Origin: Bathynomus jamesi
Lineage: Eukaryota; Arthropoda; Malacostraca; Isopoda; Cirolanidae
DNA: 64,000 bases
Assembly: GCA_023014485.1 (NCBI GenBank)
Contig: JAJOZX010005626.1
Span: forward strand, 61,001 to 125,000
Direction of reading: 5' to 3'
In this document: positions 54,541 to 64,000 of the stretch, piece after piece
Numbering within the stretch: the first letter of the stretch is position 1
How the letters are laid out: every line of letters begins with the position of its first letter
Program-made: the position numbers and the translations under genes
The notes under the pieces: generated by a model
Database searches by the model: none
What the model was told of the DNA's origin: nothing
What the model saw: only the letters and a program-made list of their open reading frames with translations

Positions 54541-56200
54541 ATACAGTATATATACAGTAATATACTGTATATATACTGCATATATAGAGTATATTGCAAA
54601 TATTTGTTCCCGAATGCTGAATAACTATGAGCCTTCATGCTTTCCATAACTTCAATATTTCAAACTCTGATATAACTCTTCCATCCTATTCCGTGATGCT
54701 TGTCTTCTTTCTCGATAAGCTTAAAATCATAATATAATGCATCTTATACGCTTCTCTAAATGAAATTTTTGAAAACGATCATTTTTTACAGGTAGAGACT
54801 ACCGTCTTGTTTTATATATATGTATACAGATACACAGAAGAAAATAAATGGGTCTTCTCAAAGGAAACAAAAAAAAAATATGAAAAATAATATGAAGAAA
54901 CACGTGACTTTAAGAGAAAGAATGCAAATTTCAGTATATAAAAATGTTCCCCTTTAATAAAAAAAAAAGGGGGAGGATAGTATATGAAGAAAATGAAACC
55001 TGAAAAAAAAAAATTTAGAAGTTAGTTAAAGTAACTAAAAATTAAGATTTTATACCAATATTGAAATAAATAACAAATGAAGAGATAAATTTTAAATTTT
55101 CTAAATCTAAATTGAAAAAAAGAAAGTAAACGATTCCTTATATGGACTATTTTTTTTCCTCTTCATATCAAAACTTATTGTTCAGTGAGTATTATTTGGA
55201 GGAGAGAGAATTTGAGGAGACTGGCAAGAACCCCCGTTTGGGGCCCACGGTATACGATAGACAATGTAATCTGTCAGATTAAGGAAGTACGGCTACGCGT
55301 CGCGAACGTCAAAAGTTATAACGCTCGAAAGCCTTTGCGTCTGTGGGAATTTTTGAGTCCTTTTAACTTTTCTTCAACAATTTAAGTTTTATTTGAAGAA
55401 TCATTGTCACGCTTCATCAATCACATTTGCGGAATTCTCAGACTATCGTGTTACTCCGAAGGTATGATGCTATTCTTTTAAATTTAGTGTTGTATATGTG
55501 ACACGCTTCTTCAAACTTTCAGAGGCGAAATGAACTGTACTTGTCATAGTTCCTAAAAATTATCTTTTATTTTTGTTTCTGGATTCTACATTAAAATATG
55601 ATGCTTAAAAAGCCGATCAAAAGTTTTAGGTTATAAACAGAACATAATCAAAAGAGATCGTGATGAAATCCATCCACAAAGCTTGTAAAAATCACAAATA
55701 ATGTTAATTTTAACTTAGAATAGCTTATGTAAAGTTTCGTACTTCCTCGACGATAATGAACGAAAGCGATGGTTTGTATGAGCAAGGATGATATACAAAC
55801 CTAAGGCATTTTAAAAGCCTGTTTTTTTTTCTCGGGCTAGTCTCAATGTATAAACATTTATTCCCCTATGAACGGACACAAATGGAAATTGAAAATTAGT
55901 AGCTAATGGAACATTTAAAGAATCTTGTCTTCAGCCCACGGCATTGTGTCACGGAATGGGCAACGATTTGTGATCCTGGACACAATGACTTCGTAGTCAC
56001 TGTCCAAGAGACGTCTGAAATCCGTTCAATATACATATATTCATTCTTGGAAATCATCTTCTCACATTGCTCCAGGAGTGTGTTTGCAATTACATACAGT
56101 ATATACATTATACATATGTTGCAAGTGGATTGTACAATATGTGAGGCCTGTGCAAAAGGTAGTCTATATTAATTGACTTTCTCTGTCTTGTGTGCAAAAA

Positions 56201-56231
<31 letters not shown>

Positions 56232-56244
56232 CTATAAACATATG
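54541..56244. other. unassigned DNA
   Basis: AT-rich sequence without recognisable coding domain. A 66-codon frame at 55185-55385 (RRENLRRLARTPVWGP) resembles nothing I know. Confidence 0.45.
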
Positions 56245-56740
56245 TTACGGCCTTTTTGCGAAATCGGCCGTTTTGCAAAAAGATCAGCCTTTTTGCAAAA
56301 GGGCCAAAAACCTGGCCTTTTTGCATAATGGCATTAAATGCCAGGCCACTTTGCAAACAGGCCAGCATATTGGCCATTTTGCAAAATGACTGGTAATGCT
56401 GTCGGCCATTTTGCGAAACGGTAGAACTTCACATTGAACTGGACAGTGAATGGCCGGTTAGGTCAACTGAATGCTTAACTGAAGTTAACCTAACCGGGCA
56501 TTCAATAATCTAAATTTCAATAATTTCAACAGAACTGGATTGAATGTCTTGATTTAAGTTCTGCCTTTTCGCAAAATGGTCGGCTGGATAACCAGCCATT
56601 TTGCAAAATGGCCAATATGCCGGTCTGTTTGCAAAGTGGCTGGCATTGTAATGCCAATTTGCAAACAGGCCATCATATTGGCCTTTTTGCAAATGGACCG
56701 GCCATTTTGCAAAAAGGCCGATTTCGCAAAAAGGCCGTAA
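56245..56740. mobile_element. palindromic element packed with TTTTGCAAAA-type subterminal repeats
   Basis: The two ends are inverted copies: TTACGGCCTTTTTGCGAAAT at 56245 and ATTTCGCAAAAAGGCCGTAA ending at 56740. Between them the motif GGCC-(T/A)TTTTGCAAA-(T/A)-GGCC and degenerate forms occur well over ten times in both orientations, in two clusters (56260-56425 and 56560-56735) around a centre of about 130 bases. That centre is itself partly inverted (GGCCGGTTAGG and CCTAACCGGGC). It is non-coding and may be a hAT-like MITE; flanks ACATATGT and ACATATAC could be a decayed 8-base duplication. Confidence 0.7.
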
Positions 56741-57102
56741 CATATACATATGGTTTACTTTCAAATATTTTGTGGCAATTTTCGTGTGAAAGTCCAACTA
56801 TATTGTCAGCACTCTGTTCCTAAAAAAAAAATAATTAACTTCAAGCTTCGTTTTTAGTAATAACAATTAGTTTTTAGTAAATTGCATTCATCTGACCACT
56901 GAATTCACTGCAGAATTCTTCTGTCCCATTAAATGTGTAAGAGATTAAATTCGTAAGATTCGGAAAACATCATATAAATTCCACAAAGGATGGGAATACG
57001 GTCACAGAATGAAGAATTCTCATGTTTGACCCTATATGGTATGAATGGTATACCTATATGGTATGAACTATCAAGAGATAGTTAAAGGAATAGAAAATAG
57101 GT

Positions 57103-57240
57103 ACAGTAGGATTAATCAAGTTGAACACACAAACAATAAATTGTATATATGTCCACACCAGGACTCGAACCTAGAACCTTCTTAGTAGTAGTCCCGAGCG
57201 ATGCCATCACACTACGATGGGTGACTGTTTCGTAGCTCAT
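57103..57240 (-). mobile_element. tRNA-derived SINE, left member of an inverted pair
   Basis: On the minus strand CATCGTAGTGTGATGGCATC (A-box region) and AGGTTCTAGGTTCGAGTCCT (B-box) are followed by a tail with AATTTATTGTTTGTGTGTTC and ATTAATCCTACTGTACC. Confidence 0.75.
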
Positions 57241-57304
57241 TTAAATGTACGATAGGTTTCGCGTCAAGTGTTTCGTAGTTCGTTTAAATATACGATAGGT
57301 TCAA

Positions 57305-57455
57305 CTAACTTTTATCCCATCGTAGTGTGATGGTAGCGCCCGGGACTACTATACAGAAGGTTCCAGGTTCGAGTCCTGATGTGAACATATATATAATTTA
57401 TTGTTTGTGTGTTCCACTTCATTAATCCTACTGTACCTATTTTCTATTCATTACC
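57305..57455 (+). mobile_element. tRNA-derived SINE, right member of an inverted pair
   Basis: CATCGTAGTGTGATGGTAGC and AGGTTCCAGGTTCGAGTCCT lie on the plus strand with the same tail. The heads of the two copies face each other across about 65 bases, in which GTACGATAGGTT and ATACGATAGGTT occur. Confidence 0.75.
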
Positions 57456-57594
57456 TCCCACACTCAGGTAATGGCAGCATTCAATTCAAATCTCTCTGGT
57501 AGAGAACAGATAAATTAAAACGTAGGAGCACGCCTGGTTCTTGTATGAAATAAAAATGCCCCTACAAAGATGCATTATAAAGTGGTGCAACCCA

Positions 57595-57660
57595 ATACAT
57601 CATAGACATAATACCTTCCGATAATGGTAATACTTTAGATAATATTGTGGTGGGTGAAAG
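57595..57660 (+). pseudogene. LINE-A fragment left of the LINE-B insertion
   Basis: CATAGACATAATACCTTCCG to GTGGGTGAAAGGGAGGTA matches 17564-17626 of LINE-A copy 2, just before the RT domain. It is separated from its continuation at 59402 by LINE-B. Confidence 0.8.
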
Positions 57661-59401
57661 GGAGGTACTACCTTGTTAACCTTGTTGCTGTTTCGTGCGT
57701 TGGTCTCTCTTCACACGAAGGTCAAGCTGGTGGCCCCGCCTCTAGGTCTGGCTTGGTGGAGGAGCGAGTTGTTTTCTTGCGCTCTCCACCGTACATAGCT
57801 AGGTACACCCGGCTCATCTGGTAACATCCTGAGCCAGGCATCTAGTCTTCTCTTGAAGACTTCAACTTTGACCCCTGTAACGTTTCTGAGGTCCTTTGGA
57901 AACAGGTTGAAAAGTCTTGGCCTCCCTGACAACCACGCTATTTTCCTTCAGTGTTGAGGAGGTCCCTTGTCGGGCCTTTAATTTTGGAACACTACACATT
58001 CTGCCTTTCCTATTTTCCAGTGTTGTTTGAATGGTAATTGGGTTTAGTTTTAAGTTTGGTACCAGTTTTTCGATCATTTTCCATATGTAGATTATGGTGT
58101 ACCTCTCTCTTCTTCTTTCCAGGGAGTACAGATTTAGTTTACGTAGTCTTTCCCAGTAGTTGAGCTCTTTGCAGCCATCAATCTTAGCTGTGAAATTTCT
58201 TTGCGTTTCTTCTAGTTTATTAGTTTCTTTCTTTTTATATGGGGACGTCAAAACTGAGCAGTATTCAAGTTTTGGTATAATCAGTGTTTTTAGCAGGGGA
58301 ATCATTACTATCCTGTCCCTTCTTTTCAACGTTTTCAGTACCTGTCCCGTGACTCTTTTTGCTTTATTTATCGCTATCTGATTTTGTGTTTCGAATTTCG
58401 CATCATCGGTCATTATTACCCCCAAATCGATCGCTTTCGTGCTTCTCTGAATTTCATGTCTATCTGGAGCATAATATGCAGTTTGTTTAAGTTCCTCTTT
58501 TCTACCATATCTCAAGAGCTGAAATTTCTCGATGTTAAATGACATGTTATTGTCTTCTGACCATTTGTATATTTTGTTCGTGTCTCTCTGCAAGGCCTCC
58601 ACTTCATTTACATCGCTGACTTTTCTGCTGATCTTTGTATCGTCTGCGAAGGATGTTACTATACTGTTGCTGTTTACTCCGCTGTCTATGTCTGTTAGCA
58701 TGATAATGAACAGGAGTGTAGCCAGTACTGTCCCTTGTGGTACTGAGATGCGTACTTCCGATTCTGATGACGATATACCTTGAATTTTGACGACCTGTAG
58801 ACATTCTCTGAGGAAGTTGTAGATCCATTTTCTCACTTTGCCTGTTATTCCCATATATTTCATTTTATGTGCTATTATACCATGATCATATTTGTCGAAA
58901 GCTTTAGCAAAATCTGTGTGTATGACATCGTAGTTGTCATTGCCCTCCAGTGCATCTAGGATATTGTTGTAGTGTTCTATTAGTTGTGATTGGCGTGATC
59001 TACCTCATCGGAATCCGTGCTGATTTTCGTTGAATCTTTCCAGTGTCTCCAAGAAATCATAAATTTTCTCTCTAACTATTCTTTCAAATACTTTGGTGAG
59101 GTGGGACGTCAATGACAATGGTCTATAGTTCTTTGCTTGAGATCTGTCCTCTCCTTTATATATAAGGACAATGGTTGCTCTTTTCAAGATGCTATGTATT
59201 TCCCCAGTGTCTAGGGATCTTCTCCATATCCAGTATAAAGGTATAACTATTTCATTTTTACAGTTTTTAATCAATAATGCGTTCCAATTATCCGGACCTG
59301 CAGCTGAATGTGGTTTTATTTGTCCTACAGCTCTCTCGCTACATCTTCTGGGGTAAAATCAAAGTCTGTTATACACTCTCCTTGCAATTTCTCTTCATTT
59401 G
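57661..59401 (-). mobile_element. LINE-B copy inserted in LINE-A
   Basis: The 3' end (TTTCGTGCGTTGGTCTCTCT) is at the left and the copy is 5'-truncated within the RT at the right. LINE-A sequence flanks both sides in one orientation, so LINE-B is the younger insertion. Confidence 0.85.
57711..59390 (-). pseudogene. LINE-B reverse transcriptase, nearly complete RT domain
   Basis: The minus strand begins near 59390 with CITDFDFTPEDVAREL. The open frame 59274-59005 carries ILKRATIVLIYKGEDRSQAK and NYRPLSLTSHLTKVFER, then NENQHGFR and one stop. A frame from 58863 carries IRISVPQGTVLATLLFIIML-type palm sequence and SIVTSFADDTKIS, the intact catalytic Asp pair. IPKLEYCSVLTSPYKKK and the C-terminal tail follow, ending at VPSYV after a frame break near 57900. 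The endonuclease is missing by 5' truncation. It is a CR1/Jockey-like LINE distinct from LINE-A. Confidence 0.85.
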
Positions 59402-60465
59402 TAAAATGAAAATGCTTAAATGACCGACTATAATTAGGGATCGTATAGTCGAACACTTAGAATTGCACAATTTGATTAAAAATACGCAACACGGTTTCAG
59501 GTGAAGCAAATCTTGCTTAACTAATCTTTTAGAATTTTCCTAAAGCGTGGTTGAAGTTTATGATAGTCATCGGGCGGTAGATGTAGTATATTTAGATTTT
59601 CAAAAAGCGTTTGACACAGTACCATACAAAAGACTCGCTGAAAAAACTAAGGCTCATGGAATCAGGGGTGTAGTAACAAGTTAGATAGAGGTAGGTTGCG
59701 AGGTAGGAAACAAAGGGCGGTCGTTGATGGAGCGGAGTCGTCTTGGGCTAATGTAGCGAGCGGCGTTCCTCAGGGTTCTATATTGGGCCCCTTGCTTTTT
59801 CTTATATATATTAACGATCTAGATGTCGGCCTAGTCAGTACAGTTTCAAAATTTGCGGATGACATGAAGCTGGGTGGCAGTGCGATTAATAAGGAAGAGA
59901 GAGGTAAAATCCAGGAAGATCTGAATAAAATCGTAGATTGGTCAGTCGCATGGCAAATGAGATTTGACGTCGATAAGTGCAAAATTTTACATTTTGGTTC
60001 GCGTAACGGTAATTTTGTGTATAGTATGTCTGGGGAGGAGTTGGCAAGCGTAGATCAGGGAAAATATTTAGGAGTTATAGTCACTGGTGATTTAAAAGTT
60101 GCGAAACAAAGTACAGCAGCGGTCAATAAGGCGAATAAAGTGCTAGGTTTTATAGCTAGAAATTTTGAGTACAAATCGCGCGATATTATTGTTCCTCTTT
60201 ATAAGTCATATTAGTTAGATCCCATTTGGAGTACGCGATTCAATTTTGGAATCCGCATATGCACAAGGATATGGACAAAATCGAAAGAGTTCAAAGACGA
60301 GCAACTATGATGATTTCGTCGCTTGAGTCAAAGTCGTACGAGGATAGGCTTAAGGAGTTAAAATTGACTACACTCGAGTATAGGAGGCTAAGGGGTGAAC
60401 TAATCTAGGTTTTTAAAATTATGAATGGGTTCGATAACGTAAAAAGATATAGCTTTTTCGAAATA
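59402..60465 (+). pseudogene. LINE-A copy 3, RT domain
   Basis: It resumes with AAAATGAAAATGC, then skips about 230 bases of the RT fingers relative to copy 2. 59696-60214 is open: VPQGSILGPLLFLIYIND and SKFADDMKLGG keep the catalytic Asp pair, followed by KSRDIIVPLYKS. The frame breaks near 60210, and the copy stops at about 60465, before a (CA)n run and a mariner end. It lacks the 3' UTR. Confidence 0.85.
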
Positions 60466-60478
60466 GCACAGTATATAT

Positions 60479-60497
60479 CACACACACACACACACAC
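60479..60497. repeat. (CA)n microsatellite
   Basis: Short CA run between LINE-A copy 3 and the mariner end. Confidence 0.9.
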
Positions 60498-60900
60498 GGT
60501 GTTTCATAACATGTGGGACGCACTTTCAGGATGGCTTCAGGACCTGAAAACAATGAAAAAAGTTTATATAAACATATGCCCGAAATAACTTTGTTTCCGA
60601 AGTACAGCCCGTTTTGTGTTCCAGCAATTTTTTTCGCAAACTGTTTACAAACACTGCTTGCCGACAATGTTTGTGAGTGTGTACGAGACTTATTTCATAT
60701 GTGGCCTTGCCGATTGTAATGTTTCATACACTGTATGACATGTTTCAATATCGTTGAGTGTAGAGCCATCAGTCAGTCAGAGGTGCATCGCGGTGTTTCA
60801 CTGTTCGTATTCGTAACTTCTTACCGTGAATAAGTGCAGTCCAGTGAAAAAAAAAAAGCTTAAAAGTTTTTGTGCTATTCAGTGATAGTGTGCATTTGAA

Positions 60901-62022
60901 GTGAGAATGGAGGCTTATTCAAACAAAGAAATGGCAGACATGCATCTCATGTATGGACTTGCCGAGTGTAATGCGGCCGCAGCAAGACGTCTGTATGCGG
61001 AAAGGTTTCTGAATCGCCGTCTGCCAGATAAGAAGACCTTTCAGAGAATAGACGAGCGTCTTGGTGATAAAGGATCCTTCAACAAGCGAGTTTCAGATGG
61101 TGGTAGACCAATCAGCGCCAGAACTGTTGAGTTGGAGGAGCGGATCCTGAATCGCGTGGAGGAACATCCTGGTGTCAGCACCCGAAGGATAGCAGCTGTG
61201 TGGAGAATTTTACGGGAACAACAGCTTTACCCATATCACATTCAGAGAGTAAAAGGCCTTACTGAAGCTGATTTCCCACCACGAGAGGCTTTTTCTATTT
61301 GGTTCAGTAGTATGTGTGCAAAATTACAATGTTAATCAAGATTCCCCTTGCTTGCATAACCCTTTTTTTGTGGCACAGGCACCATGGGGGGGGATTGGAT
61401 CCTTGCAGAAAGGGGGTGGGGGTGGCACTGGTACTCATTTGATCAACGTTGCAATTGCTCTGCACTCGTCCATTTTGCGCACATACTACTGGTTCCTTCA
61501 ACAGTGTGCTCGCGATCCTCTTTTTCTATCCTCCGTGTTGTTTTTTGATGAGGCTGCCTTCACAAGAAATGGCGTGATCAATTTTCACAACTCTCATCAC
61601 TGGGCTGAAGAGAATCTGCATACCATCATCCAGTCAAGGCACCAACAACAATTTAGTATCAATGTATGGGCAGGACTTATTGCCGTCAACTTAATCGGTC
61701 CTTTTGTTTTGCCTGGGAGATTAACAGGAGAATCCTATTCCAATTTTTTAAGGAATGATTTAAGCGATTTACTAGATGAAGTTCCTCTTGGTGTCCAACG
61801 TCGTATGTGGTTTATGCATGACGGCGCTCCGCCTCATTTTAGTCGAGTAGCCAGAGACTATTTGGATGACCATTTCCCTAATAAATGGATAGCCCGTGGA
61901 GGACCCATTGTGTTGCCTGCTCGCTCCCCGGACCTGAATGCACTCGATTTTTACCTGTGGGATCATCTGAAATCCATCGTTTACGTGACACCCATTGACA
62001 AAGTTGAAATGCTTCGCCAATT
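60901..62022 (+). pseudogene. DD41D mariner transposase with N-terminal DUF4817-type domain, split
   Basis: The first frame (60901-61335) reads YSNKEMADMHLMYGLAECNA and RRLYAERFLNRRLPDKKTF, the DNA-binding domain of this group, then a second helix-turn-helix (VSTRRIAAVWRILREQQLYP). At 61306-61490 an insertion separates SIWF from LQQCARDPLF. The catalytic part holds VLFFDEAAFTRNG, WFMHDGAPPHF and SPDLNALDFYLWD, so all three Asp are kept, the last two 41 residues apart. The C-terminus is lost at an (ATT)n run. Removing the insertion appears to leave one continuous frame across the site, so decay may be recent. Confidence 0.85.
61306..61490. mobile_element. small inverted-repeat insertion within the mariner frame
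   Basis: GGTTC occurs at 61301-61305 and 61491-61495 as a target duplication. The ends AGTAGTATGTGTGCAAAAT and, inverted, AGTAGTATGTGCGCAAAAT match over 19 bases with one mismatch. GC-rich G-runs fill the centre. The 5-base duplication (6 if the T is counted) fits neither Tc1 (TA) nor hAT (8) well. Confidence 0.75.
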
Positions 62023-62636
62023 ATTATTATTATTACTATTACCAATATCAATAGTTATTATTGTTTTTATTATTAATTCTAGACAGAACACCTCCGTCGC
62101 TCCCACTTAATTTCACCTTCAAACTGCGCAATTTTCACCCTCACTCGAATGTTTCAACCCCGCTCAGCATCCACTTCCGAAATTTCATCGTTCCACTATT
62201 TCTCCATTCACCTCCCCCACGCTGGTACATCCGCATCCAACTATCATATATAACTATTTGCCGTGCCCCGGCCCTGTATTTTATACATGTAGTCTTATAC
62301 CCTTGCTCGCCTATCTATTTTTAATTGCCTCCAGATTTTGTATTCCTTAATTATGTTCAGTGTCCGAAATTATCTTCTTTTGTAGTATACAGACTAAGGA
62401 CTCCTAAACACACTCGTATTATCCTTAAAAATTAGTCTATTTTTATTATGTTTACATTCCTATATGGTTCCCATATTCATTTTTCATACATCTCTCCATA
62501 TACTCTCTCTGCACATACACACCACCTCACACTTCCGCATCCGGTTATATAACTATTTGATGAACCCGAAACGGTAATTTTATATATGTAGTCTTAAACC
62601 AAATACATATAAAATTTTCAGGCTAAACTTAGATAA
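62023..62636. other. (ATT)n and unassigned DNA
   Basis: (ATT)n at 62023-62035 is followed by sequence in which TATAACTATTTG...TATGTAGTCTTA recurs twice (about 62245 and 62546). No gene is visible. Confidence 0.45.
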
Positions 62637-62725
62637 TTTTACTGGCCACATCCTGTATACGAAATAGAAAAATAGAATCCATTTTACCGGCCACATCCTG
62701 TATACGAAATAGAAAAATAAATCCA
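62637..62725. repeat. tandem repeat, two units of about 45 bases
   Basis: ATTTTAC(T/C)GGCCACATCC starts both units. Confidence 0.85.
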
Positions 62726-62950
62726 TTTGAATTCTGTATGGTTCATGTGGGGAAAGGTTTTGAATTTTTTTTAGAGTTAATTAAATTTTAGAATTCGTAA
62801 TGCCTTTATACAATCTGTTTTAATTAACAGCATATCTGCAAATACAGGGAGATAATAAAGATAAGAAAACAATTTTTACAAAATAAAATCGCGTGTTATT
62901 AGTTTAGTTTTGAGGTTATACCATAATATATATATATATATATATATATA

Positions 62951-63024
62951 TGATGAATAAAACCACGAAGGAAAGGATACACAGAATGGTGCTCAAGCGC
63001 CTTCGTCTAATGACATCCTCAGGA
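62951..63024 (-). mobile_element. Penelope-type 3'-end fragment, second copy
   Basis: It matches 474-550 over its length, including CTGAGGA and the short hairpin, but the GAAA box reads GAAG. (TA)n flanks it at 62930. Confidence 0.5.
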
Positions 63025-63067
63025 TATATATAAAAGTTGCCCCGACCAGATCCCAACTCACTATCTA

Positions 63068-63150
63068 TTGAGTAGAAGGTGAGGACGCTAGTGTAGTGGT
63101 TAGCGGCCTCATCTTCTATTCATAAGGTGGTGGGTTCGAATCCTGGTGGT
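63068..63150 (+). mobile_element. tRNA-derived SINE head
   Basis: GCTAGTGTAGTGGTTAGCGG (A-box) and GTGGGTTCGAATCCTGGTGG (B-box and T-arm) are in tRNA spacing. It is followed by non-tRNA sequence, so a SINE is more likely than a tRNA gene. Confidence 0.65.
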
Positions 63151-63204
63151 TAACTTGGTTTTGCTTCCTCCTGAATTGTTCATTCTGACTAAGGTCAAGC
63201 TTGT

Positions 63205-63302
63205 CAGTCCACCTTAGACCTACAGTTTGATGTGGAATCCGAACCACGCCCCACCATCAGCCCAGCGTCTTAACCACTAGGCTACCCAGGGTACCCATTT
63301 AT
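63205..63302 (-). mobile_element. tRNA-derived SINE with the TGTAGGTC block
   Basis: On the minus strand GGGTAGCCTAGTGGTTAAGA is a clear A-box head, then GTGGTTCGGATTCCACATC and CTGTAGGTCTAAGGTGGACT follow. The last part matches the block in the LINE-A 3' UTR. Confidence 0.65.
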
Positions 63303-63368
63303 TTACCAACCAATTTTTATGACCTCAGCTAAAAGCTCCCGAAGTTATGACATTTCGCCGTGACTCAC

Positions 63369-63370
63369 CC

Positions 63371-63421
<51 letters not shown>
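63369..63421. repeat. (GT)n(TA)n microsatellite
   Basis: TG repeats pass directly into TA repeats. Confidence 0.95.
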
Positions 63422-63427
<6 letters not shown>

Positions 63428-63840
63428 AGAATTTTCCACTTGGTTTAAAGACATACTTTACTCCTTGTCAGAATGTGAAAGGAACCAGTGTTGTCAGAAG
63501 ATATATTAAACCTTGCTATATACGCGATGCTTGGTCATGCACTGTGCCAATTGGTGCCAATTAATGCGAAATACTTTCTCCTCAAAGTACTTCTTTCTCG
63601 GAACACTTGAAAAATACATAGGTTAAAACAACCTCCAAGTAGCAGAATGTGGTTGAATTCGTCTTGAAATAGATTTGGTCATTTTTGTTTAATTTACGGA
63701 AGAGAAAAGCAAAAGAATAGGGGAACTATATGAAATTCAATTAATACGGGAAGTATAGGGCAGGTTTCATTACTGCCTTTGGTTTTATTGTTGAGGTTTT
63801 TATCAGCATTGCCTAGGGGTGATCATATGACAAATAGGAT
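63422..63840. other. unassigned DNA
   Basis: No coding domain or element end was recognised. Confidence 0.45.
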
Positions 63841-63958
63841 TTACGGTTGAATGTGAAATCCGAAACACGGGTCGCTACTTCATTTAAAAAGGTCACCCGT
63901 CCAAGTACTAAACAGAACCAACGCCGCTTAATTTCGTTGATTTATCAGGAAGCGGCGT
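63841..63958 (-). mobile_element. 5S rRNA-derived SINE (SINE3 type) or 5S pseudogene
   Basis: On the minus strand 63958-63891 reads GAAATTAAGCGGCG and TTTAGTACTTGGACGGGTGA, matching the second half of 5S rRNA with its internal promoter region (GAAGTTAAGC and TTAGTACTTGGATGGGTGA in typical 5S genes). The 5S similarity stops at GGTGACC. It continues into a body with GTGTTTCGGATTTCACATTC, a diverged form of the block in the tRNA-SINEs and LINE-A. The first half of the 5S sequence is not recognisable. Confidence 0.7.
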
Positions 63959-64000
63959 AATGATTTTTTATAATCGCTGCCGCCGATAAAGGAGGGGAAG

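Larger units (their letters stand above)
60498..62022 (+). mobile_element. DD41D-type mariner, right end lost
   Basis: The left end reads GGTGTTTCATAACATGTGGG. The transposase frame is interrupted by a 185-base insertion and stops at an (ATT)n run at about 62022, so the right terminal repeat is missing. Confidence 0.75.

Noticed and set aside
55185..55385. 66-codon frame with RRENLRRLAR start
   Set aside because: No recognisable domain, single copy here, and no supporting context.
56510..56823. Open frames reading FAKWPVHLQKGQ-like repeats on both strands
   Set aside because: They are translations of the TTTTGCAAAA repeat modules of the palindromic element, open on both strands.

Overview
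The window is eukaryotic intergenic DNA: AT-rich, full of microsatellites and built almost entirely of nested, decayed transposable elements. I found no exon of a recognisable host gene, no rRNA array and no clean tRNA gene. Long (TA)n arrays, scattered degenerate TTAGG-like stretches (the arthropod telomere motif), Penelope-like elements with hammerhead-ribozyme cores, CR1-type LINEs, many mariner relatives and tRNA- and 5S-derived SINEs together suggest an arthropod, perhaps a decapod crustacean. That assignment is an inference and is weak at genus level.

Layout. 0-5 kb: a mariner relic, a Penelope endonuclease, tRNA-derived SINEs and a palindromic MITE. 5.5-10.1 kb: two Penelope copies arranged head to head; the right one is interrupted by a DD36E-spaced Tc1 element whose own left end carries a hAT MITE. 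11-19.3 kb: two copies of one CR1-type LINE (here LINE-A) in opposite orientation with their 5' ends facing. 19.5-20.9 and 25.6-27.0 kb: two full-length copies of one DD41D mariner in opposite orientation. 27-28.1 kb: a second head-to-head Penelope pair. 28-30 kb: MITEs and palindromes. 30.5 kb: a GC-rich run of four hairpins. 32-34.5 kb: remains of a third LINE. 36.6-45.4 kb: mariner, Tc1, hAT and piggyBac derivatives. 46.3-49.4 kb: a hAT element of about 3 kb with a mariner derivative inside it. 50.5-51.7 and 57.7-59.4 kb: copies of a second LINE (LINE-B), the latter inserted into a LINE-A copy. 53.4-54.2 kb: a hAT relic. 56.2-56.7 kb: a palindromic element packed with TTTGCAAA-type subterminal repeats. 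60.5-62.0 kb: a mariner broken by a small insertion. 63-64 kb: SINEs, one with a 5S rRNA-like head.

No genes act together as a host pathway here. The functional logic is that of transposons: LINE and Penelope proteins copy RNA into the genome, DDE/D transposases move DNA elements by their terminal repeats, and the SINEs and MITEs are non-autonomous passengers. Almost every coding region is broken by frameshifts, stops, truncation or loss of catalytic residues. The most useful signals are the insertion order readable from target-site duplications, a sequence block shared by the LINE-A 3' UTR and several SINEs, the ribozyme-like cores, the four-hairpin run and the TTTGCAAA element.
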